Part shown: positions 8,322 to 15,635 of the stretch, piece after piece
Position numbering within the stretch: the first letter of the stretch is position 1
Layout of the letters: each line of letters begins with the position of its first letter
NCBI GenBank assembly: GCA_016928975.1
Contig: JAFGJR010000042.1
Location: 1-27,721 of the forward strand
DNA length: 27,721 nt
Source of the DNA: Sedimentisphaerales bacterium
GTDB lineage: Bacteria; Planctomycetota; Phycisphaerae; Sedimentisphaerales; SG8-4
Direction: 5' to 3'
Translations under genes and position numbers: made by a program
Notes under the pieces: generated by a model
The model's input: the letters and a program-made list of their open reading frames with translations, nothing else
The model's database searches: none
What the model was told of the DNA's origin: nothing

Positions 8322-8347
8322 GCTGCGAGTCCAGCAGGACTCGCAGC
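8322..8347 (-). terminator. Intrinsic terminator for OMP-C
   Basis: A perfect 11-bp stem, GCTGCGAGTCC at 8322-8332 and GGACTCGCAGC at 8337-8347, has a 4-base loop. On the minus strand it is followed at once by TTTTTCATG, a classic U-tract. It lies 53 bp after the OMP-C stop, so OMP-C is probably transcribed separately from OMP-B and OMP-A. Confidence 0.9.
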
Positions 8348-8400
8348 GCATACCCGAGTGTCGTTATCCGGACGTTTTGGCGTCCGCCGGATTCGACTTC

Positions 8401-9015
8401 TCACCCCCCGATATTTCCGATATTACCGAACTTGTGGACGATGCCCAGGAAGACGGCGTGCCCATCCTCGAAGACCCGGCCGATGTCACCGTCCCACACG
8501 TGGTACTGGTACTCCACGAAGAAGTCGTTGTTCGCATTCAGCTCAAACCGCAAGCCGGCGAGCGGACCCCAGAGCACGCCCTCCGGACGGAAACGCACCT
8601 TGACAGGGGCGCGTGTCGGATCTTTGGTGGTGATATCCGCATCCACATAGGACAAGTGAGCGCCGAGGTACGGGACCCACTGGTTCTTCGGCATGAAGAA
8701 CCATCTCGCCTTGGTGCCGATGCCGTACAGATCGATATCGTAGCTTGAGTCTGTGCCGGTCCCAGGTCTCACGTACTGATTGTCGCTCCAGAGACCAAGC
8801 CCGGAAACGGCCAGTTGCAGGTTGTCTGTCACGAAGTACCCCAATCCGACACACGCAGACCAGCTCTCCAAGTCGAGCCCGGTGTCACCGGACGCATCCT
8901 CCTTCATGAAGCTGCCTTGCAGTTCGACTTCGGCGTCCCCCTGCCGGACTGCGGCGCCAGCGACCCCCGCGAAAATGAGCCCAACCACTGATAGCCACAT
9001 CAAATAACGCGTCAT
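8401..9015 (-). CDS. Secreted outer-membrane beta-barrel-like protein (OMP-C), paralog of OMP-B
   Basis: The 204-residue protein has a signal peptide (about residues 1-22, Gly-Ala-Ala cleavage region) and alternating beta-strand-like segments. It shares with OMP-B the start of the mature protein, a central Gly-Ile-Gly-Thr-Lys...Val-Pro-Tyr-Leu-Gly-Ala segment and the Asn-Asp-Phe-Phe-Val-Glu end, but adds a short tail (Gly-Asn-Ile-Gly-Asn-Ile-Gly-Gly) after the last strand. That tail is odd because outer-membrane barrels usually end on the final strand residue. GGGGAG lies about 5 bases before the ATG. Function unknown; the pair looks like a tandem duplication that has diverged. Confidence 0.75.
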   Translation of the reverse strand: MTRYLMWLSVVGLIFAGVAGAAVRQGDAEVELQGSFMKEDASGDTGLDLESWSACVGLGYFVTDNLQLAVSGLGLWSDNQYVRPGTGTDSSYDIDLYGIGTKARWFFMPKNQWVPYLGAHLSYVDADITTKDPTRAPVKVRFRPEGVLWGPLAGLRFELNANNDFFVEYQYHVWDGDIGRVFEDGHAVFLGIVHKFGNIGNIGG

Positions 9016-9470
9016 ACTGCTCCCCTTTCAAAGACTCCCGTGACACTGCTGTTCCCACGACTTTATTGCATCACACGACAAAAGGCTCAATGACACAACC
9101 GGCTTGGACATTGTCCCCCAGCTTCGCCTGTTGAGTGAGCTCCGGTGACGGTCTTCGCGACCGCGCCATAAATGTCGTCTGAGTCTATCACCGGCGCGAG
9201 TGGAATCAAGGGAAAAATGCGTGAGTATCAGTATTATTTGCGCGGTTTCGCCAACCTTGTGGTTAAAATGTTAAGATTATGTCTCCTACAACAGATTGCC
9301 CACTTTGCCATCCTGCTGGGCCTGCAAGCCGCTCACGATGTAAACGACCGTCACGTAGGAAGTTATCCGGAGCGGCGGGACAGGACACATGGGAGCGAGA
9401 GCTCTGAACGGCTTCTCTGTGCCGTCTGTGGGGCACCAGCGGATTGCGTTCACCACAAGCCAGACGTACA
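9016..9470. other. Divergent promoter region between OMP-C and rarA
   Basis: About 455 bp without a supported gene, sitting between divergently transcribed genes. It contains an unusually AT-rich pocket at about 9222-9290 with TTGCGC, TTAAAAT and TTAAGATTATG, a plausible site for plus-strand rarA transcription. On the minus strand TTGAGC followed by CAATAA about 16 bases later (around 9065-9095) is a weak candidate for OMP-C. Short plus-strand frames here show no family features. Confidence 0.4.
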
Positions 9471-10886
9471 ATGGCGGCCATGCGCGACGACAGCAGCGAC
9501 AAAGGGCTGTTCGAGGCCTCTGAGAAGGCGAACCTTCAATCGGCCGCACCCCTGGCGGTGAGGATGCGACCGAGGACCCTGGACGAGTTCGTCGGACAGA
9601 GCCACTTCCTCGGTCCCGGCAGGCTCCTCACTCGCATGCTGGCCGCTGACCGGCTCAGCAGTCTGGTCTTCCACGGGCCGCCGGGCACCGGCAAGACCTC
9701 GCTGGCGATGGTGATCGCCCGGCACGGCCGGGCGAAGTTCCACTACCTTAGCGCCCCGGCGGCGACGGTCAAAGACATCCGTGAAGTCATCGCTGAGGCT
9801 CGCGCGCGGCTGGCCTCGAGCAAGGCCAGGACCGTGCTGTTCGTGGACGAGATCCACCGGTTCAACCGCGCCCAGCAGGATGTGCTGCTCAACGACGTCG
9901 AGTCCGGCGTCCTGATCCTCATCGGCGCCACGAGTGAGAACCCATACTTCGCCATCACGGGTCCATTGATCTCACGCAGTACGGTGTTTCGGTTCGAGCC
10001 GCTCGGTCGTGATGAAGTCCTCAACCTGCTCAGGAGGGCGCTGGATGATCGCGAGCGAGGTCTGGGCAAGTTCAACGTCCAGGCCGACCCGGCTGCCCTG
10101 GAGTATCTGGCGGATATGTCGGAAGGAGACGGCCGAAAGGCGCTCAACGCGCTGGAGATCGGCGTGCTCTCGCAGGCGGCTACAGAACAGGCCGGCCCCA
10201 TGAATTTTCATCTGGAAACCGCGAGGGAGTCGATACAACAAAAGGCGATCATCTACGATGGAACGGGCGATACGCACTATGATCTTGCCAGCGCCCTGCA
10301 GAAGAGCATGCGCGGCTCCGACCCCGATGCAACGGCCTATTGGCTGGCACGCATGCTGGCAGGCGGTGAGGACACCCGCTTCATTGCCCGGCGCATCGCC
10401 ATCTGTGCCACGGAGGACGTCGGCAATGCCGACCCGATGGCGACCGTGCTGGCGGCCGCGGCCGTGCAGATTGCCGAGTTCGTGGGCCTGCCCGAGGCGC
10501 AGCTCGCCCTCGCGCAGGCAGCCCTTTACGTGGCCTGTGCCCCGAAGTCCAATGCCAGTGCCGGCGCGATCTGGCAGGCGATGGCGGACGTCAAGACACA
10601 GCCGATCCGCGCGGTGCCGAAACACTTGAAGGACTCGCACTACGCGGCCGCGAAGAAGGCCGGTTTCGGCGAGGACTACCAGTACCCGCACGATTACGCG
10701 GGGGGCTATGTGCCTCAGGAGTATCTGCCGGGGCCGCCGAGGCAGTATTATGCCCCGAAGGATACCGGATACGAGAAAAACATCCGGCAGTATTTACAAT
10801 CGCTGCAGGCCCTGATAGAACGTGAGAGAACGTCCGGGAAGGAATGCTCCCGTGAAGGTCAAGGACGAGTCGATGGAGAAGGTTGA
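9471..10886 (+). CDS. rarA: Replication-associated recombination AAA+ ATPase RarA/MgsA
   Basis: About 471 residues, the normal length for RarA (MgsA, Mgs1/WRNIP1 family), a clamp-loader-like ATPase acting at stalled replication forks. Walker A is Gly-Pro-Pro-Gly-Thr-Gly-Lys-Thr-Ser, Walker B Leu-Phe-Val-Asp-Glu-Ile-His-Arg-Phe, and the family signature Gly-Ala-Thr-Ser-Glu-Asn-Pro (sensor 1) is present. The N-terminal Met-Arg-Pro-x-Thr-Leu-Asp-Glu-Phe-Val-Gly-Gln segment and the C-terminal Ala-Pro-Lys-Ser-Asn tetramerisation region also match. The start could be 9471 or 9480; the frame opens earlier at a TTG. Its end overlaps the start of the cyclo-ligase gene. Confidence 0.93.
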   Translation: MAAMRDDSSDKGLFEASEKANLQSAAPLAVRMRPRTLDEFVGQSHFLGPGRLLTRMLAADRLSSLVFHGPPGTGKTSLAMVIARHGRAKFHYLSAPAATVKDIREVIAEARARLASSKARTVLFVDEIHRFNRAQQDVLLNDVESGVLILIGATSENPYFAITGPLISRSTVFRFEPLGRDEVLNLLRRALDDRERGLGKFNVQADPAALEYLADMSEGDGRKALNALEIGVLSQAATEQAGPMNFHLETARESIQQKAIIYDGTGDTHYDLASALQKSMRGSDPDATAYWLARMLAGGEDTRFIARRIAICATEDVGNADPMATVLAAAAVQIAEFVGLPEAQLALAQAALYVACAPKSNASAGAIWQAMADVKTQPIRAVPKHLKDSHYAAAKKAGFGEDYQYPHDYAGGYVPQEYLPGPPRQYYAPKDTGYEKNIRQYLQSLQALIERERTSGKECSREGQGRVDGEG

Positions 10887-11454
10887 GCTACGTCGCCAAC
10901 TGCGCAACCGGCTGCTTTCCGTGCCGGCCGCCGAGCAGAAAGCAAAGAGCAGAAAAGCGTGTCAGAACCTGATCTCGACCGATGAATTTCAGCGTGCCTC
11001 CGTCGTCATGATGTACTTGTCCTTGCCGCATGAGGTGGATACCTCGGAGGCCATTCTGCACGCGTGGCAACAGGGAAAGACGGTGGCGGTGCCGAAGATC
11101 TCGTGGCAGCAGCGTCACATGATTCCCGTTCAGATCACGTCTCTGGAGACGGGTCTTTCGACCGGCGCCTGGGGCCTGCGAAATCCTACCGGCGGCGTGC
11201 CGATTCCTTTTGGGCAGATCGATCTGGTGGTTGCCCCGGCTTTGGGGTTCGATCGGCTGGGGAATCGACTGGGTCGAGGAGGCTCTTTCTATGACCGGTT
11301 CTTTGCCAACAAGGAAGTGAAGGCTCTGCGTTGCGGTCTGGCGTTTACCGAACAGGTGCTCAATGCAATCCCCGTGACTGAAAGTGACGAGCCGGTCAGC
11401 TTCCTTGTGACTGATGAGGAAATCATTTATTGCGACGAGCGGAAAGGAGCATAG
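10873..11454 (+). CDS. 5-formyltetrahydrofolate cyclo-ligase
   Basis: A 193-residue protein that converts 5-formyl-THF to 5,10-methenyl-THF using ATP, salvaging folate. The conserved substrate and ATP loop Gly-Phe-Asp-Arg-Leu-Gly-Asn-Arg-Leu-Gly-Arg-Gly-Gly-Ser-Phe-Tyr-Asp-Arg is present at about 135-153, and the N-terminal Lys/Arg-rich helix (Leu-Arg-Arg-Gln-Leu-Arg-Asn-Arg) fits the family. The chosen ATG overlaps the rarA stop by 14 bases, suggesting coupled translation. A GTG at 10852 with GGAAGGA in front of it is a credible earlier start that would add 7 residues. The next gene begins 1 bp after the stop. Confidence 0.9.
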   Translation: MEKVELRRQLRNRLLSVPAAEQKAKSRKACQNLISTDEFQRASVVMMYLSLPHEVDTSEAILHAWQQGKTVAVPKISWQQRHMIPVQITSLETGLSTGAWGLRNPTGGVPIPFGQIDLVVAPALGFDRLGNRLGRGGSFYDRFFANKEVKALRCGLAFTEQVLNAIPVTESDEPVSFLVTDEEIIYCDERKGA

Positions 11455-11455
11455 G

Positions 11456-12529
11456 ATGGCTCGCTTGTCTTCCCACTGGATCCCTGGCCCGTTCAGGACC
11501 AACAGTCTGTATCTTGTCGCCGCCCTGGTTGTGTTTGGAGCGGTGGTTTTCGTCCTGTTCCGCGGGCGTTCCGGCGTGCCGCAAGAGGCCTCAGCCGGCG
11601 CCACGATCCCAGAGGCGGACTCGGGGGGCAATCCAACCCAGTCGCCCGCCGCCGTGAGCGATGCCCAGCCTCAGCCGGGCGCGACAGCGTCGACCGTCGC
11701 AGAGCCCCAACCCGGATCTTCGCCGCCCGGCGCCGCGGCGCCTGTTCCGGCGGATAGCCAGTTGAATCCGGCGGTGGCGGATATCCTCTCGCGAGCGGTC
11801 GCCCTGAGGCAATCGCAGCCCGGCCGCATCATCGAAGCCAGGAACAACCTGAATGACGCCCTGAAGCTGACGATGACCACGCAACAGAGACAAACAGTCA
11901 AGGACGAGATGGCCAAGCTCGCGGACGACTGGCTCTTTGGACCTGCCGTCTTCGCCGGCGACACGCTGTGCGAGACGTACATGGTCAAACGCGGCGACCT
12001 CCTCCAGGTCATCGGGCGCAGGCACAAGATCCCCTACGAGATTCTGATGCAGATCAACCACATCCGGCGGCCCGAGGCTCTCCAGGCCGGCCGAGCCATC
12101 AAGGTCGTCAAGGGGCCGTTCCACGCCAAAGTCCACCGGTCCACGTATACGCTGGACCTGCATCTCGGCGACATGTACGTCCGCAGCTTCAAAGTGGGAC
12201 TGGGCAAGCCGGGCTACGAGACGCCGACCGGCCTCTGGCGCGTCCAGGAGAACGGCAAGCTGATCCAGCCGCCGTGGACCGATCCCGATACCGGCAGACT
12301 GTACACGTCGTCCGACTCGGATTACCCGCTTGGATCGCGATGGATCGCGCTGGACGGTCTCGAAGGTGAGGCGAAGAACAGGACGGGCTTTGCCATCCAC
12401 GGCACGAAGAGCCCGGAACAGATCGGCACTGCCGGCTCCCGCGGCTGCATCCGCATGTACAACGGGGACGCCGTCCTCATGTTCAATCTGCTCACCCCGG
12501 TCTATTCCCAGATCGAGATCATCGAATAG
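11456..12529 (+). CDS. LysM domain L,D-transpeptidase (YkuD family)
   Basis: A 357-residue envelope protein: cytoplasmic start, one membrane helix (about 18-36), a Pro/Ala-rich linker (about 40-105), a short helical region, a LysM domain (175-218), then a YkuD catalytic domain (224-357). The catalytic motif is intact: His315 in Ile-His-Gly-Thr, and Ser-Arg-Gly-Cys-Ile-Arg-Met with the nucleophile Cys331. It should remodel or cross-link peptidoglycan, or attach proteins to it, outside the cytoplasmic membrane. GGAAAGGAG sits just before the ATG. Peptidoglycan-type genes are of interest in planctomycetes because the lineage was long thought to lack the polymer. It converges on clpX with only 2 bp between stop codons and no visible terminator. 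Confidence 0.9.
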   Translation: MARLSSHWIPGPFRTNSLYLVAALVVFGAVVFVLFRGRSGVPQEASAGATIPEADSGGNPTQSPAAVSDAQPQPGATASTVAEPQPGSSPPGAAAPVPADSQLNPAVADILSRAVALRQSQPGRIIEARNNLNDALKLTMTTQQRQTVKDEMAKLADDWLFGPAVFAGDTLCETYMVKRGDLLQVIGRRHKIPYEILMQINHIRRPEALQAGRAIKVVKGPFHAKVHRSTYTLDLHLGDMYVRSFKVGLGKPGYETPTGLWRVQENGKLIQPPWTDPDTGRLYTSSDSDYPLGSRWIALDGLEGEAKNRTGFAIHGTKSPEQIGTAGSRGCIRMYNGDAVLMFNLLTPVYSQIEIIE

Positions 12530-12531
12530 GC

Positions 12532-13803
12532 TCAGGCAGATTCCTTGCGGACATGCTGCCTGGCGGCGGTCAGATCGACCCTGCCCTCAACGATGTCGCG
12601 GGTGATCACGTACCTCGCCGGTTTCGCCTCTTCCGGCAGTTGATACATCAGATCGACCATGAGATCCTCGGTGATCGACCGCAGCGCCCTGGCGCCCGTG
12701 TCGTGCTTGAGCGACTTGCGAGCCAGGGCACGCAGCGCCTCCGGGGTGAACTCCAGCTCCGCATCCTCCATCTCGAAGAACCGCTGGTATTGCCGGATCA
12801 GGGCGCTCTTCGGCTTCGTGAGGATATCGACCAGCGCCTCTTCATCCAGGGCGCCCAGCGCCGCCACTACCGGCAGACGACCCACAATCTCGGGGATCAT
12901 GCCGAACTCGATGATGTCCTCGGGGATGACCTGGGCCAGCACGTCGCTGAAGTCCTCTTTGATGTCCGCCTTGATCGCCAGCTCGGAGTCGAAGCCGATC
13001 ATCTTGCGGCCGAGACGCTTCTTGATGATGTTCTCCAGCCCGACGAACGTGCCGCCGCAGATGAACAGGATGTCGGTTGTGTCCATCTGGATGTAGGACT
13101 GCTCGGGGTGCTTGCGGCCGCCCTGGGGCGGGATGTTGGCGATCGTGCCTTCCAGCATCTTGAGCAACGCTTGCTGCACGCCCTCGCCGGAGACGTCGCG
13201 GGTGATTGAGATGTTCTGGTAGGTCTTGCCGATCTTGTCGATCTCGTCGATGTAGACGATGCCCCGTTGTGCGGCGTCGAGGTCATAATCGGCGTTCTGG
13301 AGCAGTCGGAGCAGGAAGTTCTCCACGTCCTCGCCGACGTATCCGGCCTCGGTGACCGTCGTGGCATCGCAGATGGCGAAAGGCACGTCGAGCTTGCGGG
13401 CCAGCGTGCGGGCCAGCAGCGTCTTGCCGCTGCCGGTCGGCCCGATCAGCAGGACGTTCGACTTGTCGAGCTCGACGTCGCTGTCGCCGATATCGCTGTG
13501 GAGGAGCCGCTTGTAGTGGTTGTGCACTGCCACGGACAGGTACCTCTTGGCGTTCTCCTGGCCGATGACGTACTGGTCCAGGTACTCCTTGACCTCTCGT
13601 GGCTTGGGCAAGTCCCTCAGGCCGGTCCGATGCCCGCCTGACTGCCGCCGGTTCTGCTTGATGATGTTATGACACAGCTCCACGCACTCGGGACAGATGA
13701 AGACGTTGTCCGGCCCCTCGATCAGGGTATCCGCCTGACTGCCCGAACGACCACAGAAACTGCAGATGGCCTTGGATTTGCGATTGTTCGTCTGTTTGGT
13801 CAT
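12532..13803 (-). CDS. clpX: ATP-dependent Clp protease ATP-binding subunit ClpX
   Basis: The 423-residue AAA+ unfoldase has the full ClpX layout: a zinc-binding domain with Cys14, Cys17, Cys37 and Cys40, Walker A at 121-129 (Gly-Pro-Thr-Gly-Ser-Gly-Lys-Thr), the pore loop Gly-Tyr-Val-Gly-Glu-Asp (154-159), Walker B Val-Tyr-Ile-Asp-Glu-Ile-Asp-Lys (183-190) and sensor 2 in Thr-Gly-Ala-Arg-Ala-Leu-Arg. It feeds substrates to ClpP in the cytoplasm. No clpP is adjacent in this window, so clpX seems to be expressed alone from its own promoter at 13851-13879. A GTG at 13827 in the same frame is a longer alternative start; the ATG at 13803 gives the usual Met-Thr-Lys beginning. Confidence 0.96.
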   Translation of the reverse strand: MTKQTNNRKSKAICSFCGRSGSQADTLIEGPDNVFICPECVELCHNIIKQNRRQSGGHRTGLRDLPKPREVKEYLDQYVIGQENAKRYLSVAVHNHYKRLLHSDIGDSDVELDKSNVLLIGPTGSGKTLLARTLARKLDVPFAICDATTVTEAGYVGEDVENFLLRLLQNADYDLDAAQRGIVYIDEIDKIGKTYQNISITRDVSGEGVQQALLKMLEGTIANIPPQGGRKHPEQSYIQMDTTDILFICGGTFVGLENIIKKRLGRKMIGFDSELAIKADIKEDFSDVLAQVIPEDIIEFGMIPEIVGRLPVVAALGALDEEALVDILTKPKSALIRQYQRFFEMEDAELEFTPEALRALARKSLKHDTGARALRSITEDLMVDLMYQLPEEAKPARYVITRDIVEGRVDLTAARQHVRKESA

Positions 13804-13850
13804 CGCCGTTCTCTCATCCTGAATCACCAGTACATACCCTTATCGGCTCG

Positions 13851-13879
13851 ATTGTAGCTCACCCTCCAACATCGGGCAA
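13851..13879 (-). promoter_or_regulatory. Sigma-70-type promoter of clpX
   Basis: On the minus strand TTGCCC (-35, 13879-13874) is followed after 17 bases by TACAAT (-10, 13856-13851), five of six matches to consensus at -10. Transcription would start near 13844, leaving about 40 bases of leader before the ATG at 13803. Confidence 0.7.
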
Positions 13880-14099
13880 GTCATTTGCCCGCTTCGGTCC
13901 CATTATCACAGCGATTTCCGTCTCTCCCGGACTGTGAATCCCACCCCCCGCAGATGTGCTGACGGATAGGTCAGAATCTACAACCAAGATGTCAACCTGC
14001 TTCTTATCCATCCCCCTTATCCCCACAGCATTAACCGCTCCACATCAAGATAGGCAATTGCACCTTTGCCTGCGAGATCATTCCTTCCACGCACCCGGA
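13880..14099. other. Gap upstream of clpX without a recognisable gene
   Basis: No gene is supported; only the clpX upstream region and AT-poor unstructured sequence are seen before the repeat array begins. Confidence 0.5.
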
Positions 14100-14893
14100 A
14101 TTGGCTTTGTTTCTCACGCCCACACCGTCCGCCAATACTTGAATAGTCCTTTCTCCAAACAGCAGCCGCTCCCCGATCCCCCTCCGCCGATTGGCTTTGT
14201 TTCGCACACCGAGTCAGCCGCGATGTAGCCCAGCCGCCCTCGGCCGGGGTCATGGGGCTCACCCCCGGGGCGGGGGTGCCACCTGGCACTTCCTCCAATT
14301 GGCTTTGTTTCGCACACGCGTCCCCTTTCGTAGTGACGCCGCCAGGTGTTTCAGTAGCATGGGCGTCTCGCCCATGAATGACAGTCAGGGGCAAAGCTTG
14401 CCCTCGCGAAGGCGGGGGATGCCCGTGCTACGGGATGCCCTTACGGGCCCACTACAAGCGGCCTCGGCCGGCTGGATTGGCTTTGTTTCGCACGCCGAGC
14501 CTGAGTCCGTCCCACTTGACACTTCACACTTCAAACCTGCTACCTCCCCGATTGGCTTTGTTTCGCAGACCGAGTCCTCCACGATGTAGCCCAGCCGCCC
14601 TCGGCTGGGGTCACTGGCCTCACCCCCGGGGGCGGGGGTGCTACCTGACCCTTCCTCCGATTGGCTTTGTTTCGCAGACCGAGTCACCCACGATGTAGCC
14701 CAGCCGCCCTCGGCTGGGGTCACTGGCCTCACCCCCGCGGGCGGGGGTGCTACCTGACCCTTCCTCCAATTGGCTTTGTTTCGCAGACCGGGTCAGCCGC
14801 GATGTAGCCCAGCCGCCCCCGGCTGGGGTCATGGGGCTCACCCCCGAGGGCAGGGGTGCTCTCTGCTACCTCCCCGATTGGCTTTGTTTCGCA
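14100..14893. repeat. Interspersed tandem repeat array with core ATTGGCTTTGTTTCGCA
   Basis: Eight copies of the 17-bp core start at 14100 (one mismatch), 14190, 14298, 14476, 14551, 14660, 14769 and 14877. Spacings are 90, 108, 178, 75, 109, 109 and 108 bp, so most belong to a 108-109 bp unit. After the core, full units carry CCGAGTC, CGATGTAGC and two GC-rich hairpins. In the 14660 unit these are CAGCCG/CGGCTG (14701-14716) and the perfect 8-bp stem CACCCCCG/CGGGGGTG (14730-14749), then CTACC. On the minus strand the core reads as Cys-Glu-Thr-Lys-Pro-Ile or, in another frame, Ala-Lys-Gln-Ser-Gln, so short frames here are by-products, not genes. I believe such segments are widely dispersed in planctomycete genomes (from memory, unverified). 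Confidence 0.9.
14354..14431. repeat. Dispersed structured element inserted in the array (HGRDAHAT-type)
   Basis: This segment replaces the usual GC-rich part of one array unit and stretches it to 178 bp. It is bounded by GTAGC (14354-14358) and GCTAC (14427-14431) and carries two perfect hairpins: CATGGGCG/CGCCCATG (14358-14376) and GGGCAA/TTGCCC (14389-14403). On the minus strand it reads His-Gly-Arg-Asp-Ala-His-Ala-Thr, a peptide I recall from many spurious planctomycete annotations. It therefore looks like a second dispersed element family. Confidence 0.65.
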
Positions 14894-14895
14894 GA

Positions 14896-15043
14896 TCGAG
14901 TCCTCCGCGAGGAGATCCTGCCGAGCGAACAGCCCGTGCTTGACGGCATTCTATGCAACAATGGCCTTACCGATCTTGGTGTGTGGCCCGGTGCTCTTTT
15001 GCGCATTGGCTCGATTCGCGGTGATTTGTGCTTCCGTGGTCAT
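14896..15043 (-). pseudogene. Broken gene of the MTTEAQ...ANAQKSTGP family (function unknown)
   Basis: An ATG at 15043 with GGAGGGG upstream opens Met-Thr-Thr-Glu-Ala-Gln-Ile-Thr-Ala-Asn-Arg-Ala-Asn-Ala-Gln-Lys-Ser-Thr-Gly-Pro, the highly characteristic start of a family common in planctomycetes and acidobacteria. After 30 codons a TAG (14953-14951) interrupts it where the family usually has Ser/Ala-Gln-Asn-Ala, so a single CAG-to-TAG change explains the stop. The same frame resumes with Asn-Ala-Val-Lys-His-Gly-Leu-Phe-Ala, again family-like, but after about 18 more codons it runs into the last repeat core (14893-14877), so the rest of the gene is missing. A good promoter lies upstream (15164-15191). 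The family's role is not known to me. Confidence 0.75.
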
Positions 15044-15071
15044 GACATGCCCCTCCAAATGTGAGATTCCT

Positions 15072-15106
15072 GATTTTTGATCTTTGATTTTTGATTTTTG
15101 ATTTTT
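15072..15106. repeat. 7-bp tandem repeat GATTTTT, five copies
   Basis: Units at 15072, 15079 (GATCTTT), 15086, 15093 and 15100 form an AT-rich tract within GC-rich DNA. It lies just upstream of the broken MTTEAQ gene on the minus strand, in what would be its leader. Such slippage-prone tracts can vary in copy number and change expression. Confidence 0.85.
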
Positions 15107-15163
15107 GATATTGGTTTGTGGTCTCGCCATTCCTGTCGGGTGGCACCGGGCGATATCTGGTAC

Positions 15164-15191
15164 ATCTTAACTCTGCCTGATAGTTTGTCAA
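15164..15191 (-). promoter_or_regulatory. Sigma-70-type promoter upstream of the broken MTTEAQ gene
   Basis: On the minus strand a perfect TTGACA (15191-15186) is followed after 16 bases by TAAGAT (15169-15164). It is oriented towards the pseudogene at 15043, with the GATTTTT tract in the leader. The perfect -35 box is the best in the window. Confidence 0.6.
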
Positions 15192-15353
15192 GCAAATAAC
15201 GCACACTATCGACATTTGTCCATAAGTCTCTATCCCGCAAGGGCTAAGGGACCGGCAATTTTGTGCCCTCCCCGTGGACCGCCGGCGGGCGTATTTGTGA
15301 TGTGCCCGCAAGGGCACACTCCTCCTCGGGGGATATGGGAAACGCCTTGCCGC
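15192..15353. other. Non-coding stretch with a GNRA-loop hairpin
   Basis: No gene is supported. It contains TGTGCCC-GCAA-GGGCACA at 15301-15318, a perfect 7-bp stem whose plus-strand loop GCAA fits the GNRA tetraloop class, and a second CCCGCAAGGG copy near 15235. The coding-like frame from the right fades out at about 15354. Confidence 0.5.
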
Positions 15354-15635
15354 TCGGGAGATGCCGAACTTGCCGGCGATGATTTGGACGAACTGGCTGG
15401 GGATGATGCGGTGGTCGTAGTCTGCGACGGCGCGCTTGTGGCCGGCCTGGTAGCCGGACTCGCCGGCGACCATGGTTTCCTTGACGAGGACCTCCTGTGC
15501 GACCCGGGCGAGGTCGGCGGCCTCCGCGTGGATCATGGTGTCGAGCAGGCCCATCGCGTTGATGCCGATGATGCCAGTTGCTCGCGAGGAGTCGTGTGGG
15601 TCAGGAACCGAGGTTGCGAAGAACTCGGGGTCATT
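15354..15635 (-). pseudogene. Coding remnant of unknown family, lacking both ends
   Basis: From 15635 the minus-strand frame reads about 94 residues with GC-rich third codon positions and sensible protein composition, including Ala-Thr-Gly-Ile-Ile-Gly-Ile-Asn-Ala-Met-Gly-Leu-Leu-Asp and Ala-Gly-Glu-Ser-Gly-Tyr-Gln-Ala-Gly-His-Lys-Arg. No start codon precedes the coherent part: the first ATG is at 15554, inside it and without a ribosome-binding site. The frame begins exactly where the PIG-L gene ends. Beyond 15354 it turns into arginine/proline-rich low-quality translation. It therefore looks truncated at both ends. I do not recognise the family. A real small gene starting at 15554 is possible. 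Confidence 0.45.

Noticed and set aside
14017..14841. Short minus-strand proteins in the repeat array
   Set aside because: Their sequence is just the repeat read in changing frames (Cys-Glu-Thr-Lys-Pro-Ile or Ala-Lys-Gln-Ser-Gln); there is no consistent start or ribosome-binding site.
14100..14893. CRISPR array
   Set aside because: The recurrent core is only 17 bp, the spacing is 75-178 bp rather than about 60-75 bp, and the sequences between cores are themselves repeats, not unique spacers. No cas genes are near.
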